The position numbers and the translations under genes were made by a program. From CAWEBF01 sp963807235 (GTDB taxonomy: Bacteria > Acidobacteriota > Vicinamibacteria > Vicinamibacterales > UBA2999), in the NCBI GenBank assembly GCA_963807235.1, contig CAWEBF010000008.1:124001-188000 (forward strand): DNA of 64,000 nt. Reading direction: 5' to 3'. This document shows positions 40,102 through 48,879 of this stretch, in pieces. The notes beneath the pieces were generated by a model. That model ran no database searches, was not told the origin of the DNA, and saw only the letters and a program-made list of their open reading frames with translations. Within the stretch, counting starts at the first letter, position 1, and each line of letters starts with the position of its first letter.

Positions 40102-41411
40102 CACCGGCAGGTATCGGTGCCCGAGTCGGTGAAGGTCGAACCGGGAACGGGCACGAACTGCCAGGAGTAGTTCTCGGATCGAAGCGTCAGCTTCAGGACG
40201 CCCCATGCCGCGCCCCGGACCTCGCTGTTGGGACGGATCACCTGCGGTCCGTTGAGCGCGGATCCTCCCGTGCCGGCGTTGATGAGCCTCATGCCGTTCG
40301 GCCGCGGATTACCTTGGTGATCCTGCTTCGCGAACCGCTCGTACATGTGGTCGTGCGCGGCCAGCACCAGATCGACCCCGTTGTTCTCCAGCAGCCACCA
40401 GATCTGCTCCATCTCGCGCGAGTTGCCGTTGGGGCCAGAGCTGAACCGCGTGTGATGCCACATGGCGAGCGTGCATCGCGACGGATTGGCCGCCAGGTCC
40501 GCTGCCACCCACCCGAATTGCGCCGACACGGTCCCCGCGGGCACGTTGCTGTTGAGCGCCAGGATGTGCCACGCCCCCAGGTTGAAGCTGTAGTAGCCGA
40601 GCCGCGAGCCGGCGGCGGCCCCGAAGTAGTCGAAGTAGGGCGTGGCGTTCGCCTCACCCCAATCATGGTTGCCGGGAACAGGGTGCGTTCGGCCGCCGTG
40701 GCGGCCCCACGTGGTGTGATAGCACGTGGCGAAGAGCTCGGCGTTCCCGAACGGATACACGTTGTCTCCCAGCGTGAAGACCTCGCCCGGAATGCCATCG
40801 AGGAGTCGCGCCGTTGCCTGGGCGCCTTGCGTCGAGCAGTCCGCGATGTCGCCCGCGCCGACGAACGTGACGTCCGGTGCGAACGCCGTCGATCCAGACG
40901 CGGCGACCACGACCGCTGCTTCAACGACGTCCGTGATGCGCGTGCGCCCGTCGCGGTCGCGTCCCGTGGCCCGGACGCGAACACGCAGCGGCTCCCGGCC
41001 GGCCGGCAGCGAGAAGCTCTCGGGCAGCGCGTGCGTGACCGTGCCGCCCTCAGGCACCGTAATGTCGATGGCGACCGTGTGCCGCTCGGGCACGCCGGCG
41101 GCGTCCAGTACTTCGATTTCCAGATTGGTCAACTGCAGGCCGGCGCCACCGTGGTCCTGAAAGATCACCGCGCCGCGAAGCTCGAAGATGATGCGCGTCG
41201 GGTCCGCGCCGCCCATACGACGCACCGTGGGCGAGGACGGAGTGAAGATGGCGCTGATGCCGGCGGGGATCCCTGTCGGCGTGGGACTGACAGGGGAGGA
41301 TCCGCCCCCGCACGCGCTGAAGTGGGCGGCGAGCACGAGGGCCAGCACCATCGCGAACCGTGGCGCGAACGTGCGTGAGGCGCCGGGACGAGTGGGGGCT
41401 GCGTCGTTCAA
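40101..41411 (-). CDS. Exported metallophosphoesterase (lipoprotein)
   Basis: A 436-residue protein with an N-terminal signal ending A-A-H-F-S-A-C (lipobox-like) and a Ser/Pro linker, then a beta domain (about 50-175) and a calcineurin-type phosphoesterase domain. The metal motifs are present in order: V-G-A-G-D-I-A-D-C (D-x-D replaced by G-D), L-G-D-N-V-Y, V-P-G-N-H-D-W-G, M-W-H-H-T-R-F, and A-A-H-D-H-M-Y-E-R. This is a purple-acid-phosphatase-like arrangement with N-terminal beta domain. It would release phosphate or nucleotides outside the cytoplasm. It lies 12 bases after the CotH gene in a compact operon. Confidence 0.83.
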   Translation of the reverse strand: MNDAAPTRPGASRTFAPRFAMVLALVLAAHFSACGGGSSPVSPTPTGIPAGISAIFTPSSPTVRRMGGADPTRIIFELRGAVIFQDHGGAGLQLTNLEIEVLDAAGVPERHTVAIDITVPEGGTVTHALPESFSLPAGREPLRVRVRATGRDRDGRTRITDVVEAAVVVAASGSTAFAPDVTFVGAGDIADCSTQGAQATARLLDGIPGEVFTLGDNVYPFGNAELFATCYHTTWGRHGGRTHPVPGNHDWGEANATPYFDYFGAAAGSRLGYYSFNLGAWHILALNSNVPAGTVSAQFGWVAADLAANPSRCTLAMWHHTRFSSGPNGNSREMEQIWWLLENNGVDLVLAAHDHMYERFAKQDHQGNPRPNGMRLINAGTGGSALNGPQVIRPNSEVRGAAWGVLKLTLRSENYSWQFVPVPGSTFTDSGTDTCR

Positions 41412-41423
41412 CGGAAATGAATC

Positions 41424-41741
41424 CTACTGTCCGGTTCCTATTGTGGCAATGCCGGGGTAGGCGTGGGTGAAGGCGGGAACCGGGCAGTTTCGGCCAAATC
41501 CGCCAGTCGCTGTGAAGTCGGCGCTCTGGCACAACAAATATCCCGGGCGGGAGCGCGCTAAATCGACGAGCCGTGCCACGTCCACCACGAACGCGTCGTA
41601 TTTGTAGAGCGCCAGTCGATCCTCGATCACCGACGTCGCAATCTTGCTCGACAGCCGATCGATCTCCCGTTCCAGCCAGCCCCGTGCGTCCCCGGGCGCC
41701 GGTTGTTGGAGGATCATCGCGCACTCGGTGGCTGCCGCCAC
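41424..41741 (-). CDS. CotH-like kinase, C-terminal piece (frameshifted)
   Basis: This is the C-terminal tail of the CotH gene in the next entry. The sense passes into this frame near 41760; upstream of the apparent start (41741) it reads V-L-A-Q-T-Y-V, which joins the main frame. The tail has helices C-A-M-I-L-Q-Q-P-A-P-G-D-A-R, W-L-E-R-E-I-D-R-L-S-S-K-I-A and V-V-D-V-A-R-L-V-D-L-A-R-S-R-P-G-Y-L. The C-terminal I-A-T-I-G-T-G-Q is followed 12 bases later by the phosphatase gene. Confidence 0.65.
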   Translation of the reverse strand: MAAATECAMILQQPAPGDARGWLEREIDRLSSKIATSVIEDRLALYKYDAFVVDVARLVDLARSRPGYLLCQSADFTATGGFGRNCPVPAFTHAYPGIATIGTGQ

Positions 41742-41749
41742 GTAGGTCT

Positions 41750-42747
41750 GCGCGAGTACCTGGAACCTGCATCAGGCGTCTGGTCAGCTCGTTGGTGGAA
41801 AGGCTGTAGCCAAGCGGCATGTCGGGGCTCGACAGCGCGTTGTCGGAGTCCCATGGAATCAGCACCGGAGCCCGTCCGTCGCGAAATCGGTACACATAGA
41901 AGTTGTTGGCCCCGGAGTAGCCCGCGAAGCCATCGAGCTCCGCCATGCAATTCTGGACGCCCAGGAACCGCGCCACCTGCGGCAGGTCCAGCAATCGCCC
42001 GACCTCCGTGGCAAATGCGCCGCCCGAGGTTTCGTTCACGGTCCGAATCAACCGCTCGATGGGCGCGTACAGGTTGGACATCGAGTCGGTGTCGTGCGTC
42101 TGCGCTCTGAACATCGCGGCATAGGGCTCGAGCGACGGGCCGGCGTATTTGAAGAAGTACTCGTCGAGCCACCGGTACTGGTACAGGAAGCCCCCCGATT
42201 CCGGCGCGGCCTCCGCTTCACCGTACACGCGTGTGATGAACGTCCGGTCCACCGGCTCGACGATCACGTAGACGCCGATGAACGCCTCGTTCACGAACAG
42301 GCGTGCGTGGGCCTGCCGGGAGGCCGGCACGCCCATCCGCGTGAAGATCTTCGACGCCAGCGCATCGCGCAGCCTCGACGCGTCCTGGAACACGTTGTCG
42401 AGGTTGATGGCCGGAAGCCCGACGAGTCGTTGATTGGACGCATAACGGTTCACGTCCACACGCAGGTTCGGCTTGTCTTGGGTTCGCGAGCCGAACCCCC
42501 GCTGTCGCAGCCCGACGTTGCGCACGGTGATGCCGTTCCACACCAGGTCCGCCGGGTAGTAGGTGTCGTCCAGGACATTCTGGCGAAGCGCCGTCCAGTC
42601 GTCTTCGTTGATGCGCAGGTGCACGTCGTGCAGGCGCGTGTCGTCGAACAAGTCGTCCTGCGTCTGTGCGGATGCGGGCGATGCCCAGACCGCGCCGGCC
42701 AGGGCCACGAGCACCAGACGTCTCACGAGTGCCAGCGTCACATGCAC
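41750..42747 (-). CDS. CotH-like protein kinase, exported
   Basis: GTG 42747 starts a signal peptide (V-R-R-L-V-L-V-A-L-A-G-A-V-W-A-S-P-A-S-A). The CotH fold follows: L-H-D-V-H-L-R-I-N-E-D-D-W, V-G-L-R-Q-R-G-F-G-S-R-T, L-P-A-I-N-L-D-N-V-F-Q-D-A-S-R-L-R-D-A-L-A, the A-R-L-F-V-N-E-A-F-I-G-V-Y-V-I-V-E-P-V-D strand, and I-P-W-D-S-D-N-A-L. CotH proteins are atypical kinases that phosphorylate secreted proteins; the Glu and D-S-D residues needed for ATP/metal binding appear present. It begins one base after the porin gene. Confidence 0.83.
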
Positions 42748-42748
42748 C

Positions 42749-44071
42749 TCACAGCACGAACTGCAGGTTCACGATGCCGCTGGTGAAGCGGCCGTTGCCG
42801 CGGGGCGCCGGGCTGCGCGCGGCGTCGAAGATGGACTCGCGCACCAGGTTGCCCTGCACCTTCACGCGGTTGTGAAGGAACCACGTGACGCCAAGCGTCG
42901 AGATCCACTCGCCGTTGCCGACGAGATCCTCGGGGCGCGGACCGTGACTGACCCCGCCCGGGTACACGACGTCGTCGAAGCTCACTCGTTCGAGCCTCGC
43001 CGACACCTCGATCGCACCCAGGCCTCCCGCCAGCACGTCCTTCCGCGGCTCGACACGCGCGCGCTTGCGTTCGCCGGTCAGCACCCAGGCGCCCGACACA
43101 TACCATCCGGTCGCTCCGGTGCCCGGCAGGTCCTCGCCGGCGAGACCCATGCCGTTGCGGGCGTCCCACGTGCGCGCGAATTCGCCCGTCAGCCCGAACG
43201 GACCGCGCAACCATTCGGCGTCGGCGCCGAACCGCAGCCGCCGGCCGTTCGTGAACACGCGGTCGAAGAAGACGCCGTCGCCGAACACGGTCTCTCCCCG
43301 CAGCGCCAGCGTGGCGTCGAGTTGGCTGCGGACGACCGCGACGCCCACCTCCAGTGGCTCCAGCGGACTGTCTTTGCGGGCGTTGAAGGGCTGCACTTCC
43401 AGGCGGCCCGCGACGGCGTGCTCGCCGCCGCGAGTCAACGGCGAGCGCGCGTTGTCGCCGTCGTGCAGGAAGTAGCCGGCGTCGTAGGTCATCGCATCCG
43501 ACAGCCGCCCATGTGCCATGACCCCGACGTCGCGGCCGGGCGCCAGCTGGCGGCCCAGCGTCGAACGGAACACGAAGTCGAGGTTGGCGCTGCTGGCGAG
43601 GGCATCGCGGCCGAACGGCATCTTGAACCGGCCCGCCTGCAACTCGAACGGCCGCGAGAAGCGCATGTTGACGTAGAGGTCGCGTTCCGGCTCGGTGGGA
43701 TCGCCGAACTCGTGCGACACCTCATACTCCAGGCGCTTGTAGCTGCCTTCTACCTGAACGCGGCGGCGGCGCCAGTCGACGTCCACGCCTTCCTCGACGG
43801 GCGAGTCCGTCCGGAAGGCGGTGTCGAACCTGGCCCGGAACACCACTTCCAGGTCGCCGACGCGCAGCGTGGGATGGTCGCCCCTGAGCCTGAACTGCAC
43901 GCGTCCCGGAGGTGGCGTGGCCGGCTGGTTCTGTGGCTCGGTTGGCTCAGGGGGTCGTGGCACATCCTGCGCGCGGGCCGCCCCGGCCCACGCGCTCAAG
44001 GCCGCGCACAGGAGTGCGCGGACTATCGGCCGAACTAAGCGCCTGCTGGCGCTGGATCGACGCCCGCCCAC
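42749..44071 (-). CDS. Phosphate-selective-type porin (OprO/OprP family)
   Basis: An outer-membrane porin of about 440 residues. GTG 44071 is the first suitable start before the signal segment (L-V-R-P-I-V-R-A-L-L-C-A-A-L-S-A-W-A-G-A-A-R-A-Q); it overlaps the preceding gene. A short Pro-rich spacer leads to barrel strands: V-Q-F-R-L-R-G-D-H-P-T-L-R-V-G, V-F-R-A-R-F-D-T-A-F-R-T-D-S, R-R-R-V-Q-V-E-G-S-Y-K-R-L-E-Y, L-Q-A-G-R-F-K-M-P-F-G-R-D-A-L. The G-R-F-K-x-P-F-G-x-D strand is a recognised OprO/P mark. It probably admits phosphate or related anions; the specific lysine ladder cannot be judged here. Confidence 0.8.
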   Translation of the reverse strand: MGGRRSSASRRLVRPIVRALLCAALSAWAGAARAQDVPRPPEPTEPQNQPATPPPGRVQFRLRGDHPTLRVGDLEVVFRARFDTAFRTDSPVEEGVDVDWRRRRVQVEGSYKRLEYEVSHEFGDPTEPERDLYVNMRFSRPFELQAGRFKMPFGRDALASSANLDFVFRSTLGRQLAPGRDVGVMAHGRLSDAMTYDAGYFLHDGDNARSPLTRGGEHAVAGRLEVQPFNARKDSPLEPLEVGVAVVRSQLDATLALRGETVFGDGVFFDRVFTNGRRLRFGADAEWLRGPFGLTGEFARTWDARNGMGLAGEDLPGTGATGWYVSGAWVLTGERKRARVEPRKDVLAGGLGAIEVSARLERVSFDDVVYPGGVSHGPRPEDLVGNGEWISTLGVTWFLHNRVKVQGNLVRESIFDAARSPAPRGNGRFTSGIVNLQFVL

Positions 44072-44373
44072 AGGTTCATCGTGCTCAGCTCTTCGCGCCC
44101 ATTCGCCTTGAGGTACAGGAACAGCTGAGTTCTGTAGGCCGCGCACCCACACAGCACCAGGTTCACGATGAACGCGCCCTTGGTGGTCTTGTTGCCGAAC
44201 ATCTCGATCTCGGTGCGGAAGTCGGCGTCCGACATCGCGCCCACTTCGTCCGCGTAGATGGCGGAATGGCCCTTGATCACCTCGAGCGTCTGCTCGAAAT
44301 TGCGGGCCTCGGCCGCGGCGGATGACGCCGTCCACGCCGCCATGTCGAAGGAACCCGTCTTCGCGCCCTTCAC
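44035..44373 (-). CDS. DinB-like protein, C-terminal piece (frameshifted)
   Basis: Main part of the first gene of the minus-strand operon. K-G-A-K-T-G-S-F-D-M-A-A-W follows directly from the N-terminal piece after one extra C in a CCC run near 44388. F-E-Q-T-L-E-V-I-K-G-H-S-A-I-Y-A-D-E-V and F-I-V-N-L-V-L-C-G-C-A-A-Y-R-T-Q-L-F-L are typical of the small DinB-like group that begins T-K-A-E-L-I. The usual three metal histidines are not complete, so it may be non-enzymatic. Its 3' part overlaps the porin start by 37 bases. Confidence 0.62.
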   Translation of the reverse strand: MKGAKTGSFDMAAWTASSAAAEARNFEQTLEVIKGHSAIYADEVGAMSDADFRTEIEMFGNKTTKGAFIVNLVLCGCAAYRTQLFLYLKANGREELSTMNLWAGVDPAPAGA

Positions 44374-44387
44374 CAGATTCGGGTCCC

Positions 44388-44542
44388 ATGATGCTCAGGT
44401 ACCTCAGCAGCTCGAGCGCGCTGCGCTGCTTTGCCGTGGGGCGATAGTCGAGCGTCTTCTGGTCGAGTTTGCTGGCCAGGTGCAGGAGGATGTTGACTTC
44501 GTGCTTCAGTGAGCCGATGAGCTCTGCTTTCGTCAGGACCAT
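44388..44542 (-). CDS. DinB-like protein, N-terminal piece
   Basis: ATG 44542 begins M-V-L-T-K-A-E-L-I-G-S-L-K-H-E-V-N-I-L-L-H-L-A-S-K, then L-D-Y-R-P-T-A-K-Q-R-S-A-L-E-L-L-R-Y-L-S. These are the first two helices of the DinB-like bundle. At G-G-A-C-C-C near 44388 the frame changes, leading into the next piece (P-N-L-V-K-G-A-K). About 168 residues in the intact form. It is the first gene after the intergenic region with the divergent large protein. Confidence 0.62.
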
Positions 44543-44773
44543 GATCCCTCGCGAGTGATGTGGCGACAAAGATCGGAGGATACCACGCCATATGGCTGGG
44601 CGTCGGGCGCCAGCCGTCGTCGATCGCCCGCCCTTCGGCGCCGCGTCTCGACGCTGTTCGTCTGCACTACTCGTCCCGCCATCTTCTTCGCGCGCCGTTC
44701 GTCGCGCGGCTCTCGCGCGTTTAGGCTAGACTGATCCCGACTCCCCCGGCTGGTTCGACGCCCGGAGGTGTCC

Positions 44774-46993
44774 ATGGCAACAAGCGGACCTCGCAAGGGT
44801 GTGCCGCTCGACGTGCACGCCACGATCACCGATCGCCCCGACGAGCTCAAGACCGTCGTGGCGTATGCCTTCAGCGGCGGCGGCGCGCTGCTCGACGCGC
44901 AACCGCTCGACAAGGAGGGCCGCGCGCGGCTCACCATTCCCGCAAGCAAGGAAGCCCAGCCCGTGCGCGTCGTTCTGGGACCGGAGATCGAAAAGGACGC
45001 GCTCGACGTCGGCGAGGCGCTTCGCCGTGGCGGGATCGACCGGCACGTGGCCCTGCGGCCCGACGGCGAAGTGCCGGCCGTGCGCTTCGAAGTGGCGCCG
45101 GACATCTGGCGGTGCTGGATCGGCCGGCGATGCGTCGTGAAGGGCACGCTGGTCAAGCGCGTGGTGTCCGGTGGCGTCGTGCTGCACCTGCCTGTGTGCC
45201 ACGCCACCGTGGACGTCTACGAAGTCGATCCCTGGCCGCGCATCATCGTGGACCTGCCCGACTTCGACCTGGGCCGGCTGCGGGACATTGTGGATGGGCC
45301 GTGGCCGCCGATCCGCTGGCCGATACCGCCGCCACCGCCGCCCGACTTCGGCATCGGCGGCCTGATTCCGGATCCGATTGGCCCGGTTGGTCTCAACCCG
45401 CAACCGCTTCCGCCCCGCCTCGCCACGCCCGCGGCGATCCGCGGGTTCGATCCGCAGCCGGATCCTCCGGCGCTCTCGCGCCTCGCGGTGTCGCGGAACG
45501 TGTCGCCGCTCCCGGCCAGCCTCGTCCTGGCGGCGCGCGCGCCGCGGCCGGCGTTCGAGCGCGCGGTGCTCGACAACCTCGAGCTGCTGCGGCCGCTGCT
45601 CTGCTGGCTGTATCCCCGGCGCGTGCGGAAGACGAAGATCCGCACGCTCACGACCGACGAGTGCGGCCACTTCCGCGGCGTCATCTGGCGTTCGTGCAAC
45701 AACCACGACCAGCCCGATCTGTATTTCACCGCGCGGCAGCGGCTGTTTCCCGCGTTCTGGATCACGATCTACGAGCCCACACCGGTCGGCTGCCACACCT
45801 ACTGGAACTACGTGTGCGGCACCGAGGTGACGCTCGTCACCACGCATCCGCTGGCGCGGGCGTGTCCGCCGTGCCCGCCGATCGTGGCGCCGAACAACTG
45901 GGTGCTGTTCATGGCGATCGGCAACACGTCGGTGTGGCGCATCCACGGCGCCAACACGACCACCAAGGTCGGCGCGGCGGGGCACAATCCTGCGCTGCAC
46001 GGCCAGCTTGACGGCAGCTCGCCCTGGGGCGGGACGCTGCGCCCGCGGCTCGAGTTCGACAATTCCTTGAGAGCCGACCTGGGCGTCATGCACTACCGTG
46101 TGTCGTACAAGCGGCCCACCGACCCCGAGACCGACTGGCAGCACAGCACCGAGGCCGTCAACCGCCACTACACCAGGGAGGTGGGCGGTGATCTGATCCT
46201 CGAACAGTTCCCGCTCGGTCCGAATACGGTGGGGACGACGCCGCACCTCTACCTGATTCCGCCGGCGCTGCCGCCGGAGGGGCAGTGGTCGATCCCGAAC
46301 GCGGTGCTGAATACGCAGAGCGCCGTCATCCCGACCAATGCCGTGGCGCCCGGCGTAGGCTTCGACAGCGCCGGCATGCCGGCCGGACCGGATCAAGGCG
46401 GGTTGTGGCAGATTCGCGTCGAGCTGTTCGACGCCGCCGGCAACCTGGTGGATCCCGAGGCGCTCGGCATCACGTGGCGCGTGCCGGAGACCAACGATCT
46501 GACCGGCACGATTCAGACGGCCGATGCCGCGACCCTCGGCCTGGTGAGCGCGCCGCTCAACTGCATGATCGTGACCGTGCGCGTGGACAACAACCCGTGC
46601 GCCGCGTCGATCGCTGCCCCCACGCTGGACGGCAGCACCGCCGCGGACCAGTGCGGCGTGATGGACTACACGTCGCTCGCGCAGATCGTGGCGATGCCGT
46701 TCATGGCGCTCCAGCGCAACCGGTTCGCCACGTATGCGTTCGCGGTTCAGCGAGGCGCGGTCTCGCCGCCGGAGGTCAGTGTGTCGGGTGTGGCGGCGTC
46801 CGATGCGCCGAGCATGCCCGCGGCGCCCACCGAAACCGTGGAGAACCTGCTCGATACGTGCAAGACGGCAGGCTTCGCGGAGCATCTGCACGTGTGGCAC
46901 ACGGCCACCGACGGGTGGTCGCAACAGAGTCAGTTGGACGCGTCCGACATTCGCGCGTTCGTGCTGGCCCCGAAGGTGCTCACGCCTCCGTAA
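44774..46993 (+). CDS. Large cytosolic protein with NPQPLPP motif, unknown
   Basis: A 739-residue protein (ATG 44774, GGAGG upstream; GTG 44768 possible). No signal peptide. An N-terminal beta domain (about 1-120) has V-P-L-D-V-H-A-T-I-T-D-R-P-D-E-L and A-Y-A-F-S-G-G-G-A-L-L-D-A. A proline-rich stretch follows with P-I-P-P-P-P-P-P-D, G-L-N-P-Q-P-L-P-P-R and F-D-P-Q-P-D-P-P-A-L-S. The second half has many Cys and Trp: L-T-T-D-E-C-G-H-F-R-G-V-I-W-R-S-C, W-R-I-H-G-A-N, and repeats of beta strands. The N-P-Q-P-L-P-P motif is found in several otherwise unannotated bacterial proteins. I do not recognise the function. Confidence 0.7.
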   Translation: MATSGPRKGVPLDVHATITDRPDELKTVVAYAFSGGGALLDAQPLDKEGRARLTIPASKEAQPVRVVLGPEIEKDALDVGEALRRGGIDRHVALRPDGEVPAVRFEVAPDIWRCWIGRRCVVKGTLVKRVVSGGVVLHLPVCHATVDVYEVDPWPRIIVDLPDFDLGRLRDIVDGPWPPIRWPIPPPPPPDFGIGGLIPDPIGPVGLNPQPLPPRLATPAAIRGFDPQPDPPALSRLAVSRNVSPLPASLVLAARAPRPAFERAVLDNLELLRPLLCWLYPRRVRKTKIRTLTTDECGHFRGVIWRSCNNHDQPDLYFTARQRLFPAFWITIYEPTPVGCHTYWNYVCGTEVTLVTTHPLARACPPCPPIVAPNNWVLFMAIGNTSVWRIHGANTTTKVGAAGHNPALHGQLDGSSPWGGTLRPRLEFDNSLRADLGVMHYRVSYKRPTDPETDWQHSTEAVNRHYTREVGGDLILEQFPLGPNTVGTTPHLYLIPPALPPEGQWSIPNAVLNTQSAVIPTNAVAPGVGFDSAGMPAGPDQGGLWQIRVELFDAAGNLVDPEALGITWRVPETNDLTGTIQTADAATLGLVSAPLNCMIVTVRVDNNPCAASIAAPTLDGSTAADQCGVMDYTSLAQIVAMPFMALQRNRFATYAFAVQRGAVSPPEVSVSGVAASDAPSMPAAPTETVENLLDTCKTAGFAEHLHVWHTATDGWSQQSQLDASDIRAFVLAPKVLTPP

Positions 46994-47022
46994 GGTCTGG
47001 CGAGGCTTCGCCTCGCCAGACC
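46994..47022 (+). terminator. TTC-loop hairpin directly after the large gene
   Basis: A perfect 13-base stem (GGTCTGGCGAGGC 46994-47006; complement 47010-47022) with loop TTC follows TAA 46991-46993. There is no T-run, but the position suggests termination or mRNA protection. The GAGGC-TTC-GCCTC core resembles the elements at 17907 and 31849. Confidence 0.6.
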
Positions 47023-47041
47023 CGCGCTCCTGTATCATTCC

Positions 47042-47102
47042 CGTTCGGCCCCCGTCTTGGGGGGCCGAACGGCGTTCGGCCCCTCTCGCGAGGGCCCGAA
47101 CG
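47042..47102. repeat. Two further hairpins before the oxidoreductase gene
   Basis: CGTTCGGCCCCC (47042-47053) pairs with 47060-47071. A second, similar hairpin (CGTTCGG at 47073 with CCGAACG at 47096-47102, imperfect middle) follows. Together with 46994 they make three hairpins in 110 bases, just before the AAGGAGG of the next gene. Confidence 0.6.
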
Positions 47103-47122
47103 GGCGACACAAGGAGGCTGTG

Positions 47123-48302
47123 ATGTCGGAAGAGCTGAGCCGCCGTGAAACACTGAAGCGAGGGTTGGCGGTGGCGGGCGCGCTGGCGTTGCCCGAGTGG
47201 CTCCTGCCGGCGCTGGCCCAAGGCGAAACGGACGTGCCCTTCACGGACGTTCCCGCCACGTTCAACCCCCGAAACCCCAACGGCAACAACCGCTTCCTTG
47301 ATTTGCGGACGCTCGACGGCTTCATCACGCCCGCCAACGACTTCTTCTTCATCCAGCACTACAACAAGCCCGAGATCGATGCGGCCGCGTTCCGCCTGAA
47401 GGTGTCCGGTCTGGCGAAGAAGCCGGCCGAGCTGTCGCTCGCCGATCTGAGGGCGATGAAGCCCGTGGATATCGTGTGCGGCTACGAGTGCTCCGGCAAC
47501 AGCCCGCGCGCGATGCAGGGCCTGTCGTCGAACGGCCGGTTCACGGGCGTCCGGCTCCGGGACGTGCTGCGCCGCGTTGGCGTGGACGATCGGGCCCGAG
47601 AGGTGGTGTTCTTCGGCGCCGACCGCGGTCCCGAAGAGGTGGTCTTCCGCCAGAACACGTTCAAGATCCAGCAGCAGTTTGCCCGCAGCATCACGTTGGA
47701 GAACGCGATGAAGCCGGAGCCGGTTCTCGCCTATGCGCTCAACGGCGAGCCGCTCTCGCGCGATCACGGTTTCCCGCTGCGCGTGGTGATGCCCGGCTGG
47801 TACGGCGTGGCCAATGTGAAGTGGCTGGCCGAGGTTCATCTGCAGGAGAACCGCTTTCTCGGCAACTACCAGGCGCGGTGGTATCGGACGCTGCGCGCCG
47901 TGGGCGGCACGGGCGAAGACGCCGATCCACAAACCCAGTTCGTCGAAACCGAAGTGACGCGTCTCAACTTGAAGTCCGTGATCGCGCGCGTGCGCAAGAC
48001 GGCCACCGGCGACCTGCGGGTGCTGGGCTTCGTGCTGAACGACGGCAGCCCGCTCCGATCCGTCGAGGTGAAGGTGGACGACGGCCCATGGCAGCCGGCG
48101 CAGTTCGACGCGGCCAACACGCAGGTACTCGTGGAAGCTCTTTACCTACCGCTGGACAGGCGCCACGCCAGGCGAGCACACGCTCGTGTCGCGCGTCACC
48201 GACGCGACGGGCGCGGTGCAGCCCACCGCGGCCGAGTTGGCACGCAAGCGGACGTTCCTCGAGGACAACTCGCAGTTTCCGCGGAAGGTGAAGGTCGCAT
48301 GA
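47123..48302 (+). CDS. Tat-exported sulfite-oxidase-like molybdoenzyme (frameshifted near the end)
   Basis: ATG 47123, preceded by AAGGAGG, begins with a twin-arginine signal (S-R-R-E-T-L-K-R-G-L-A-V-A-G-A). The molybdopterin domain has V-C-G-Y-E-C-S-G-N-S-P-R with the Mo-ligand Cys, F-T-G-V-R-L-R-D-V-L and D-H-G-F-P-L-R-V-V-M-P-G-W-Y-G-V-A-N-V-K-W, all sulfite-oxidase-family marks. The frame is lost at about 48123; the true ending is Y-S-W-K-L-F-T-Y-R-W-T-G-A-T-P-G-E-H-T-L-V and F-P-R-K-V-K-V-A, stop TGA 48300-48302. Its stop overlaps the ATG (48299) of the PEP-CTERM gene. Acts in the periplasm; the substrate may be sulfite or another compound. Confidence 0.85.
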
Positions 48303-48354
48303 GGCAGATCGTTGCGGCACTGGCGCTCGTGATGGGCCCATTGGCCCGGGCGCG

Positions 48355-48879
48355 GTGACGCTGCTCACGAGTCCCCTGTTCTCCGGGCCCTTTCCCGTGC
48401 CGTACAGCGTGACGGTCGGCCTCGACCTGGACTTCGATGGGATCGGCGCGCAGTTCTTCGAGTTCGGCCTGCCTGCGACGGCAACCGCGACGGGCGTGGC
48501 GTCGGGCGTGGGCGGCGCGCTGGTGATCCCGATTCAGCCGTTCTCGCTGAACTTCAGCTACGACGCCTTCAGCGACCAGTTTCTGGGCTTCGACGTGCCG
48601 TCGGCCACGGGCATCGTGCCGACGCCGACGGCTGTCGGCACACGGGCGGGCTTCATCCTCGGTCCGGTGACAGTGGAAAGCGTGTTGCTGACGCAGGTGG
48701 GACGGATCATCGCGTCCTCCGGTCCGTTATCCACTGTGCTGTCGTCGACGCTGACCGGTTCGATTCAGGTGACGTACGAGTTCACCCGGGCCGTGGCAGT
48801 GCCCGAACCGGCACTCATGGCGCTGTTCGTCGCCGGCGCGGCGTCGGCCGGCTGGCGCCGACTCACTCGGACCCGTTGA
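48355..48879 (+). CDS. PEP-CTERM sorting-domain protein
   Basis: The natural start is ATG 48299, where M-R-Q-I-V-A-A-L-A-L-V-M-G-P-L-A-R-A is a signal peptide. A frameshift near 48340-48350 separates it from this open frame. The body is beta-rich and hydroxyl-rich (V-T-L-L-T-S-P-L-F-S-G-P-F). The C-terminus is a PEP-CTERM anchor: V-A-V-P-E-P-A-L-M-A-L-F-V-A-G-A-A-S-A-G-W-R-R-L-T-R-T-R. Such proteins are cut and anchored or secreted by exosortase, usually with exopolysaccharide genes. ATGA overlap with the molybdoenzyme implies co-translation. No exosortase is in the window. Confidence 0.78.
   Translation: MTLLTSPLFSGPFPVPYSVTVGLDLDFDGIGAQFFEFGLPATATATGVASGVGGALVIPIQPFSLNFSYDAFSDQFLGFDVPSATGIVPTPTAVGTRAGFILGPVTVESVLLTQVGRIIASSGPLSTVLSSTLTGSIQVTYEFTRAVAVPEPALMALFVAGAASAGWRRLTRTR

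Noticed and set aside
44726..47932. A 1,068-codon open frame on the minus strand
   Set aside because: It lies fully antisense to the NPQPLPP and molybdoenzyme genes, has low-complexity Arg-rich composition, no domain, and arises from high GC content.
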